A DNA stretch of 64,000 bases from an uncultured Blautia sp. (GTDB lineage Bacteria; Bacillota; Clostridia; Lachnospirales; Lachnospiraceae): positions 23,349 to 87,348 of the forward strand of contig UQHF01000013.1 of NCBI GenBank assembly GCA_900540785.1, read 5' to 3'. Positions 26,894 through 33,896 of the stretch are shown here, piece by piece. Position numbers and translations under genes: made by a program. Below the pieces are notes generated by a model. The model was not told the origin of the DNA, searched no databases, and saw only the letters and a list, made by a program, of their open reading frames with translations. Position 1 is the first letter of the stretch. Each line of letters begins with the position of its first letter.

Positions 26894-27934
26894 ATGAACA
26901 GTATCGAACGCTTTTATGCGACTATCAACCGGGAAAAAACGGATCGCCCAGCCGCATGGCTGGGTATGCCGGATATTCATTCCCAAGCGGCACTTTTTGA
27001 TTATTATAAAGTCAAAGATCTCCACGAACTTAAATTGGCTATCGGAGATGATTTTTACGCTGTGGATGTTCCCTATCAAGCACCCAATGCCAGTGCAATT
27101 TTTGCGGCTTTTGACTGGTATATGGATGGAAATGTAGATGCAGAGGATCGAACTCTGACCGCTGATGGCTGCTTTAAAGGTGCTGAAGATTTAGAGGATC
27201 TGAGCTTCTTCCAGTGGCCCGATCCGGAAAAATATATAGATCCGGCTGAATGCCGCCGCCGTGTAGATATGGCTCCCAAAGACAAAGCAGTTATTAGTAT
27301 GTCATGGTCTGCTCATTTCCAGGATACCTGTGCCTCCTTTGGAATGGAAACTGCTCTTATGAATATGATCGCGAACCCAGAGATTTATGAAGCAGTAGAT
27401 AAAAAGATTCTGGAATTTTATCTGAAGGCCAATGAAATTTTTTACGAAGCAACAAAAGGGCGCTTAAATGCTGTCCTTATTGGAAATGATATGGGCAGCC
27501 AGCGAGGACTTATAATATCCCCGGATATGGTGAGACGCTTTATAATCCCCGGCTGCAAAAAGCTGGTTGAGCAGGCGCATAGTTACGGGTTAAAGGTAAT
27601 CTATCATTCCTGCGGCTCCATAGTGGATGTGATTCCTGACCTCATTGAGTCAGGCGTAGATGCCATACATCCTATTCAAGCTCTTGCAACGGGTATGGAT
27701 GCCCAAAATCTCAAAGAAAAATTCAGTGGAAAGGTAGCCTTCTGTGGCGGCGTGGATACCCAGGAGCTTTTGGTCCACGGCTCACCGAAACAGATACAAG
27801 AAAAAGTTGAAGAACTGCGCACCTTGTTTCCCACAGGACTGATTATTTCTCCCAGTCATGAGGCAATCATGCCTGATGTACCGCCAGCAAACATTCATGC
27901 ATTATTTAAGGAGGCTACGAGAATCTATGAATAA
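26894..27934 (+). CDS. Uroporphyrinogen-decarboxylase-family methyltransferase-like protein
   Basis: A 346-residue protein of the URO-D superfamily, the group that includes MtaA/CmuA-type corrinoid methyltransferases. It starts MNSIERFYATINREKTDRPAAWLGMPD and carries VIYHSCGSIVDVIPDLIESGVDAIHPIQ and FCGGVDTQELL. His238, Cys240 and Cys284 fit the HxC...C zinc-binding pattern of methyltransferase members; true heme-pathway decarboxylases lack it. There are no other tetrapyrrole genes nearby. The longer frame from 26684 overlaps the fucosidase, and GAGG precedes the ATG at 26894. Its place inside a glycosidase operon suggests handling of O-methyl groups from sugars, but a corrinoid protein is not encoded here, so the partner is unknown. 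Confidence 0.8.
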   Translation: MNSIERFYATINREKTDRPAAWLGMPDIHSQAALFDYYKVKDLHELKLAIGDDFYAVDVPYQAPNASAIFAAFDWYMDGNVDAEDRTLTADGCFKGAEDLEDLSFFQWPDPEKYIDPAECRRRVDMAPKDKAVISMSWSAHFQDTCASFGMETALMNMIANPEIYEAVDKKILEFYLKANEIFYEATKGRLNAVLIGNDMGSQRGLIISPDMVRRFIIPGCKKLVEQAHSYGLKVIYHSCGSIVDVIPDLIESGVDAIHPIQALATGMDAQNLKEKFSGKVAFCGGVDTQELLVHGSPKQIQEKVEELRTLFPTGLIISPSHEAIMPDVPPANIHALFKEATRIYE

Positions 27935-28610
27935 AAAAGAGATACATTTACTTTTTACCGGAGACAGCATCACAGATGGAAACCGATATAAAGATCCTGA
28001 TAAAGAATGGGACTTAAATCATCAGATTGGACACAGCTTTGTTTATGTAATCAATACCCTGCTGGGCAGTCTCTATCCAGAAAAACACTTCCGATTCACA
28101 AACCGGGGAGTTTCCGGCAACCGGGCAATCGACGTTTATTCCCGTCTGGATATGGATTTTCTGCGTTTTAAGCCGAACATTGCAAGTTTTCTTCTTGGAA
28201 TCAATGACGGACCCGATCGAAGTCATAATTATCATCCAACCAGCCCCCAAAAATATGCGCAGATTTATCGGCTTATGCTGGACGAAATTCTGGAAACGCT
28301 TCCAGACATCCGGCTTGTTATCTGCGAACCCTTTGTATTAAATAATCCTCGATTGGATCCTGAGTTTTCCATCTGGAATAAATGTATTCATGGTTTCCAG
28401 GAAGAAACCCGTAGAATTGCCGAAGATTATCACGCCGTTTTTGTACCGCTTCAGGAAATTTTTGATAATGCCTGCCAGATTCGGGAGCCTTCCTACTGGT
28501 CTTGGGACGGCGTTCATCCAACAGAAAGCGGACATGGGCTGATTGCCCGCCAATGGCTTCGCCATACCGCTCATCTGCTGGACATACCTGAAACAATTAC
28601 CCTTCGTTAA
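27927..28610 (+). CDS. SGNH/GDSL-family hydrolase (carbohydrate O-acetylesterase candidate)
   Basis: A 227-residue SGNH hydrolase with all four blocks: LLFTGDSITDGNRY (Ser14), the RGVSGNRAID glycine block, FLLGINDGPD (Asn93) and WSWDGVHPTESGHGLIA (Asp194, His197). There is no signal peptide. It overlaps the URO-D-family gene by eight bases (ATG at 27927), with AAGGAGG upstream, so translation is coupled. It is the second esterase of the operon, pointing to substrates with acetyl groups at more than one position. It is related in form to rhamnogalacturonan acetylesterases, but the family cannot be fixed by motif alone. Its stop codon is only 11 bases from the stop of the convergent esterase gene. 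Confidence 0.9.
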   Translation: MNKKEIHLLFTGDSITDGNRYKDPDKEWDLNHQIGHSFVYVINTLLGSLYPEKHFRFTNRGVSGNRAIDVYSRLDMDFLRFKPNIASFLLGINDGPDRSHNYHPTSPQKYAQIYRLMLDEILETLPDIRLVICEPFVLNNPRLDPEFSIWNKCIHGFQEETRRIAEDYHAVFVPLQEIFDNACQIREPSYWSWDGVHPTESGHGLIARQWLRHTAHLLDIPETITLR

Positions 28611-28621
28611 AAAAGACGATT

Positions 28622-29440
28622 TCAATTCTGTCGCTTCTGCAGACAGATCCATTCTGTCGCTGAAGAGAGCCAATTTTGACAGTGTGGTTCTACCCCGCCT
28701 GTTCCATCTGTCATTCCAGTCTCACGGTCTGCCAATGCCAGACCGTGAGGTCCATGCGGATAAATATGCATTTCCAAAGAAATCCCCTGTTTTTTTAAGG
28801 CATTTGCCAGCAACAGACTGTTTTCCACCGGAACCAGATTATCTTCGTATGTATGCCAAAGAAAAACCGGGGGCATATATTCTGTCACTTGCTCCTCTAA
28901 AGATAACTTTTCCCAGAATTTCTTATCTCCTCCGGAGAGATTCCAAAGAGAGTCTTTGTGTGCAAAATTTCCAGCAGTAATAACTGGATAGCCCAAAATC
29001 AATCCATTTGGTCTAAACTCCTCATTGTCTCTTCCAATCGCTTTGGAAATCCATTTTTCGTGCCAGAAAGTTCCCAGACTGCAAGCCAAATGTCCGCCAG
29101 CAGAAAAACCGCAGACAATCACCCTTTCCGAGTCCACATCCCATTCTTTTGCATGATCCCTAATCAGACATACTGCTTTTGAAAGTTCTAAAAGAGCCTG
29201 GGGAAATACTGCCGGCTTCACACTGTATTTCAACACAAAAGCATGAAATCCCGCCGCATTCATTCGTATGGCAATCGGTTGTTCCCCCTCTCTGTCAGAC
29301 AAATTCTCATATCCTCCCCCTGGACAAATAATTACTGCCGGACGTTTCCGTTTTGGATTTACCCGAAGGCTATCCAGTATATAAGTGTCTAAAACCACTC
29401 TACCTTCTCCTATTTCCACTATCATTTGTTTCTGTATCAC
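28622..29440 (-). CDS. Alpha/beta-hydrolase acetyl esterase
   Basis: A 272-residue cytoplasmic esterase of the alpha/beta-hydrolase-3 type. PAVIICPGGGYENLS forms the oxyanion hole, VIVCGFSAGGHLA holds nucleophile Ser113, LWHTYEDNLVPVENS gives Asp200, and PHGPHGLAL gives His232. The start codon is GTG at 29440, seven bases after AGGAG. It resembles bacterial acetylxylan esterases of sugar loci. It is the last gene of the minus GH2 operon and the third deacetylase candidate of the locus. Its 3' portion contains a perfect 11-bp hairpin that lies just past the end of the convergent plus-strand operon. Confidence 0.9.
   Translation of the reverse strand: MIQKQMIVEIGEGRVVLDTYILDSLRVNPKRKRPAVIICPGGGYENLSDREGEQPIAIRMNAAGFHAFVLKYSVKPAVFPQALLELSKAVCLIRDHAKEWDVDSERVIVCGFSAGGHLACSLGTFWHEKWISKAIGRDNEEFRPNGLILGYPVITAGNFAHKDSLWNLSGGDKKFWEKLSLEEQVTEYMPPVFLWHTYEDNLVPVENSLLLANALKKQGISLEMHIYPHGPHGLALADRETGMTDGTGGVEPHCQNWLSSATEWICLQKRQN
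28721..28749. terminator. Perfect hairpin inside the esterase 3' coding region
   Basis: CTCACGGTCTG at 28721-28731 pairs perfectly with 28739-28749 around a seven-base loop. It lies within the esterase reading frame (codons for ALADRETG) and 111 bases downstream of the convergent SGNH stop. No T tract follows on either strand. It could define the 3' end of the plus-strand transcript. Confidence 0.45.
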
Positions 29441-29490
29441 AATTCTTCTCCTCTATAAAATCAAAACTCCCATAGCTTTTACCCATTCCA

Positions 29491-30492
29491 TTATTCTCCT
29501 ATTTCTCTGGAACAGGCAACGGCGATTCCTCTTCCTTTACTTCCCACTGCACAATAAAAATGGTAAACAATTCCTTCATGCTTCAACACATATGGCTTAT
29601 GAGCAAACATTTTATCATAACTTTCTGATGGACTGATCAAAGGCTGGCCTTCCCATTTTGTCCAATGTACCAAATCTCTGGAGCAGGCAAAGGTATCAAA
29701 AGCACTGTTTCCTATTCCAACAAAATAATGCATTACCCACAAATCTCTAAAACGAACAATCTGCGGATCTCCGGAAATATTCCAACGATCTTCAATCCCC
29801 TGGTCTATTATCGCCCCGTCTCCATATCTTATCCAATTACGCATGTCCCGGCTCACCGCCATGCCGATACGTTCTACCCAGATTCCCTCTTGCTTCGCAT
29901 TGTAATACATCACAAAAGGATAGCCTAACTGTTCTTCTCTGTCCCAAAGTACGGTACTTTTATAAAGCGTCGCTTTTTCAAAATCTCGTGCATCCTGATC
30001 ATCAGTCCTCAGAACTGGCTTTTCTTCTCTTTCCCATGTTCCAGGAAGAAGATCAGATGACCAGGCCAGTCCCATGTGCAAGGGATCCGGCTCATATCCT
30101 GGAAGGTTTCCTCCAATATAAGTCATCCAATATTTTCCTTCATATCTTTGAACATCCTGCGCACCTTCCCATTGAGGATTCAAAAGGCAAAGCCCTCCAT
30201 CTGCCTGAAGGCAGTCCCAACCGGAGTCTTTCTGAGCAAGAATCCTTCCTTCCGGCTCCCAGTGCAGTAAATTCCGGCTTCTGGCTATCCAAGTTTCATA
30301 GCCTTCCCGTTCAGCACCAGGTACATGTCTCGCATACACCATTCTCCAGGTTCCATCTTCAAGGCGAATCACATTAGGACAATCTATATCTGCTCCATCC
30401 TCCTGCAGTACCATGCCATATTTTACGGGAGTCTTCATTTCTTCATAGACTACTTTCATTTCCGCTTCTGTTATAAAATTCTTTTTTTTCAT
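29491..30492 (-). CDS. Five-bladed beta-propeller glycosidase (GH43/GH32-clan-like)
   Basis: A protein of about 333 residues with repeated propeller blades: DGADIDCPNVIRLEDGTWRMVYARH, YETWIARSRNLLHWEPEGRIL, GAQDVQRYEGKYWMTYIGG, DFEKATLYKSTVL, WNISGDPQIVRFRDLWVMHYFVG and FACSRDLVHWTKWEGQPLI. Such strand patterns and the acidic residues in IDCPNV and DFEKA fit five-bladed propeller hydrolases of the GH43/GH32/GH117 kind. The exact family and substrate (arabinofuranoside, fructoside, anhydro-sugar) are not recognisable by eye. The frame is open to 30561, but ATG 30492 gives the first Met consistent with a short basic leader. There is no signal peptide. It lies between a GH2 gene, 70 bases upstream, and the esterase. 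Confidence 0.7.
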   Translation of the reverse strand: MKKKNFITEAEMKVVYEEMKTPVKYGMVLQEDGADIDCPNVIRLEDGTWRMVYARHVPGAEREGYETWIARSRNLLHWEPEGRILAQKDSGWDCLQADGGLCLLNPQWEGAQDVQRYEGKYWMTYIGGNLPGYEPDPLHMGLAWSSDLLPGTWEREEKPVLRTDDQDARDFEKATLYKSTVLWDREEQLGYPFVMYYNAKQEGIWVERIGMAVSRDMRNWIRYGDGAIIDQGIEDRWNISGDPQIVRFRDLWVMHYFVGIGNSAFDTFACSRDLVHWTKWEGQPLISPSESYDKMFAHKPYVLKHEGIVYHFYCAVGSKGRGIAVACSREIGE

Positions 30493-30562
30493 CTTTCTTC
30501 TCTCTTTTCTCACGGCTCCGAAATTTCTCCGGAGCCGCGCATAATTTCTTGGCTTCTTCACG

Positions 30563-33500
30563 TCATTTTTCTGGAAAACATGCTTCCAGACGAATTACTG
30601 CATGATTTTCATATCCCTCCTGTATCATGATTGGAGGTCGGCAATAGTTCCCCCAGGATATAAAAGGATATGCACATCTATTATTAATATAAAAGCGTAT
30701 TGGTTCAGAATATCCTTCTTTCAAAATGCGAAACTTTTCTAAGATAATATATGTATCCTGAGAATCCACTGTTCCTTCTCCCAGAGCCTCTATGCGGATG
30801 GTATGTCTTCCCTGGAGCAGTCCTTCCACAGAATAAAGGGGATAATGGAATTTTTTATCATATCCATCAGCAGATCCAGGGAAATCCACCCCCGCAACCC
30901 GCTGAATAATCCTCGCATCCATTAGCACATTATCTACATAAACCCGTGCACACCCACAAACAAGATCTACCGGCCCATACCATATAACCCCTGTTCCATC
31001 GAATGAAAATTCTGCCGCGCATCCCGGCTTCTTTGCCCACATTTCCCGGTATTCCTCTCCTGCTCTCGGATCATCCTGACAGCTCCATTCTCCTGTATAG
31101 CGAATCTGCTCATCCAGACAGGAAATCATCCCCTCCTCAGGCTCTTCCACCTGAACTCTTACGCTATGACTACCATCAGAAAAAACAGTCAGACCACTTT
31201 TTTCCCGGGAATCCCGCAAAACACTCCAGTTAATATTTTCTTTCTGTGACCGGAAATCATTTGTCCCTAAATACTTTACATCGTATTTTCCATTCAAAAT
31301 CCAATTCTGCATCTCATCTTTCCAGGCAATCTCCGGTTCCTGGCCAAACACGCTGCCTCTGCTGAAGCGATAAGCAGTTCCCTGATTCCGTCCGATATGG
31401 TCTTTCGGATAAACTGTCCATGCTCCCTTTCTCTCCCAGGTCAGAGCATCCATATTCGGTGCGCAGAGGAAAGACTGCCCAATCTCATTTAATCCTCCCG
31501 GCGATACGCTGACACGCAGTTTCATTCGATCAGGCATGGAAAGTCCCAACTTATCAATGTGATAGGTACTAAGAATTTCTCCGTTTCTCATAAACCTCAT
31601 AGTAAAAGTTACTTTTACCTTCTTTCCATACCATCCTTTCATAACCACAGCTGGTTCTTCTCCTTCCAGAATTCGAAATTCTTCCTTTCTCCATCTGCCC
31701 AGCTGTACACCATTCATATTCAAATCCGGACCTCCGATTAGAACCAGCTTTCCTGCATGTCTGCCTTCCTGAATCCTTGCAGTCTCCCTGTCAAATATTA
31801 TCTGGTCTTCCCTCCACATGAAAACTGCCTGATGATCCTCATCTCGAACCTTCCACGATTCCATAAGAAGCGGCTCTTTTTTTATCCGGGCTAAATCTGT
31901 TTCCCTTGTTTCAAGTATCCCGGAGTTTTTAAGCTGTAAGCTATACTCATCCACACACCGTCCGCATGCATCTCTCCAGATTAGTTCTAATGTTTCCCCC
32001 TCAGGTATCTCTTTCAAGCACAAAACACCAGTGCAGCGCGGCGGAATCTGCGGGCCGGAAACTGTTCCGCTTTTTTCTCCCACCTTCCAGTGGACACTGG
32101 TTTCAGAAAGATCCGTATGACAGAAGCGGTTTTCCACTTCTATTACCGTAAGTTTGTCTGGTGTCTGCTTTGCCACCCTTCCATGTATCACGATTGGAGA
32201 GTATGCTTTTCTCACCAGATAAAATTCAGGTTTTCTTCTTCTCCATATATCAATAATTCCCCATTCCAGCTGAGTATTCCCTCCAGAGTACACATCAGTC
32301 TCATCAATTCCTGCCCAGATAGCTCCTCCAAGCGCTCCTTTTGTATTCCATATCTTATCCCAAAACCGTTTAATACTTTCTCCCCAGAAGTTTCGTACAT
32401 TCGGATCTCTTCTGTGTTCTTCTCTGTTATAGCATGGAATATGTGCATATTCATCATGAAGTACAGGAATGTCTTTCCCCTCTGCCAAACCCACACTTAC
32501 GTTATCTCTCTTTTCAGACAAATCCACATCCTGGTTTGTATAATGAATACTCCACACATCTACGGATTCATGTTCCAGCTGCATAGTCATTGGATAGCTG
32601 AATTTTGTCAGCCGTGTAGGATCCGTTTCATGTACCAGACGATTAAGCTGATCAAAATTATAACCTCCAAAAGATTCATTACATAAAGACCAGATTAAAA
32701 CACATGGATGACTGTAGTCCCTAGCCATTGCTTCTCGAAAATGAGATAAAAAGCGTTCTGTCTCTCCAGGGTCTCTCTGCGTAAAATCCGTATTTTTTGC
32801 TATAAAAGCAAGTCCCAGCTCATCTTCCACATAAATTCCTTCTCTGTCGCAGACATCCAGAAAATATTCGCTCGGAGAATAATGAGAGGTTCGAATGTAA
32901 TTGCAGTTTGCCTCTTTAAAAAGCTTTACATCACGGTCAATCAGTTCCGGAGTAATGCATCTGCCATGAAGAGCTGATACTTCGTGGCGACATACACCGC
33001 GAAGCTTTACCTCCCTGCCATTTACAAACACCTGATTTGCCCGACGTTCAATCTGACGAAAGCCAAATCTTTTTTCAACTGTTTCCAGAACTGCTCCTCC
33101 TTTACAAATCTGAAGGCGCATCGTATAAAGCCTTGGGTGTTCTGCATCCCATAAAAAGGGGGAAGGAATCTTTACTGATACCCGTTCGTCTATTTCAGAC
33201 CCGGAAAGCGCTTTACAAAATCCCCCTTCAGGCACAACCATTCCAAATGGATCTAACAGAGTTCCTTCTGCCATACAGTCTGACAAAGATGCCTGAACCG
33301 AATAATCTGTTGTCAGTACTGCATCTTTGTATTCTCCATCAAGTGAAACTGACATATGAAGCATAGAAATATAAGTTTTCGGCAAAAGATACAACCAGGT
33401 GCTATGTATAATCCCCCCATGATAAAAGGTTCCGATTCGTTCTGTCAGTTCCTCCACATCCACCTGAAGGGTAATTTGCCTCTTTCCCCGACAAGCTTCT

Positions 33501-33895
33501 GTAATATCTATTGTCCAGGTCAGAAATCCGTTTCTGTGCTCTCCTGCCAGTTTTCCATCCACGTAAACCTTCGCATGACCATTAATTCCTTCAAATTTTA
33601 GTATTTTTACCGCATCTTCCCAGTCCAAAAGCAGAGAAATTGTTCTCCTGTAGCTGTATACACCGGTAAATCCTTCTGCTCTGTCTGCAGTGGCGCTGAT
33701 AAAAGAAGGAACTTCTATACAATTCCAGTTGTTTCCTTCTGCTGGTCCATCGCTTTTAAAAACCTCCGCTTTGCTCCTGTGACAAAATTCCCATATTCCA
33801 TTCAGACAATGGATATTCTGTCGGAATGTCTCTGACGGCTCCGGTCTTGGTGCAATACGCGGAATATTTTTATCAAACTTCCCAATTCCTCTCAT
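30563..33895 (-). CDS. GH2 glycoside hydrolase (beta-galactosidase/glucuronidase-like)
   Basis: A 1110-residue family 2 enzyme: jelly-roll sugar-binding domain (residues about 25-170), immunoglobulin-like domain, TIM barrel, then a long C-terminal region. VLIWSLCNESFGG gives the acid/base Glu407, and IPVLHDEYAHIPCYN gives the nucleophile Glu482. GAIWAGIDETDVY follows, as in beta-galactosidases. The C-terminal part contains a second galactose-binding-like domain (FSFDGTGVIWYGPVDLVCGCARVYVDN), rare in plain LacZ. There is no signal peptide. AGGAGG precedes ATG 33895, one base after the stop of the related GH2 gene. Probable role: removal of a beta-linked galactose, glucuronate or arabinose-type residue from an imported glycan. 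Confidence 0.9.
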   Translation of the reverse strand: MRGIGKFDKNIPRIAPRPEPSETFRQNIHCLNGIWEFCHRSKAEVFKSDGPAEGNNWNCIEVPSFISATADRAEGFTGVYSYRRTISLLLDWEDAVKILKFEGINGHAKVYVDGKLAGEHRNGFLTWTIDITEACRGKRQITLQVDVEELTERIGTFYHGGIIHSTWLYLLPKTYISMLHMSVSLDGEYKDAVLTTDYSVQASLSDCMAEGTLLDPFGMVVPEGGFCKALSGSEIDERVSVKIPSPFLWDAEHPRLYTMRLQICKGGAVLETVEKRFGFRQIERRANQVFVNGREVKLRGVCRHEVSALHGRCITPELIDRDVKLFKEANCNYIRTSHYSPSEYFLDVCDREGIYVEDELGLAFIAKNTDFTQRDPGETERFLSHFREAMARDYSHPCVLIWSLCNESFGGYNFDQLNRLVHETDPTRLTKFSYPMTMQLEHESVDVWSIHYTNQDVDLSEKRDNVSVGLAEGKDIPVLHDEYAHIPCYNREEHRRDPNVRNFWGESIKRFWDKIWNTKGALGGAIWAGIDETDVYSGGNTQLEWGIIDIWRRRKPEFYLVRKAYSPIVIHGRVAKQTPDKLTVIEVENRFCHTDLSETSVHWKVGEKSGTVSGPQIPPRCTGVLCLKEIPEGETLELIWRDACGRCVDEYSLQLKNSGILETRETDLARIKKEPLLMESWKVRDEDHQAVFMWREDQIIFDRETARIQEGRHAGKLVLIGGPDLNMNGVQLGRWRKEEFRILEGEEPAVVMKGWYGKKVKVTFTMRFMRNGEILSTYHIDKLGLSMPDRMKLRVSVSPGGLNEIGQSFLCAPNMDALTWERKGAWTVYPKDHIGRNQGTAYRFSRGSVFGQEPEIAWKDEMQNWILNGKYDVKYLGTNDFRSQKENINWSVLRDSREKSGLTVFSDGSHSVRVQVEEPEEGMISCLDEQIRYTGEWSCQDDPRAGEEYREMWAKKPGCAAEFSFDGTGVIWYGPVDLVCGCARVYVDNVLMDARIIQRVAGVDFPGSADGYDKKFHYPLYSVEGLLQGRHTIRIEALGEGTVDSQDTYIILEKFRILKEGYSEPIRFYINNRCAYPFISWGNYCRPPIMIQEGYENHAVIRLEACFPEK

Positions 33896-33896
33896 T

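Noticed and set aside
26894..27934. Gene as heme-biosynthetic uroporphyrinogen decarboxylase
   Set aside because: Zinc-site residues HSC and FCGG fit methyltransferase members, and no other heme genes are nearby.
30563..33895. GH2 protein as classical lactose-using LacZ
   Set aside because: Context is a decorated-glycan locus with rhamnosidase and fucosidase, and a C-terminal extra domain is present. Lactose as main substrate is unsupported.
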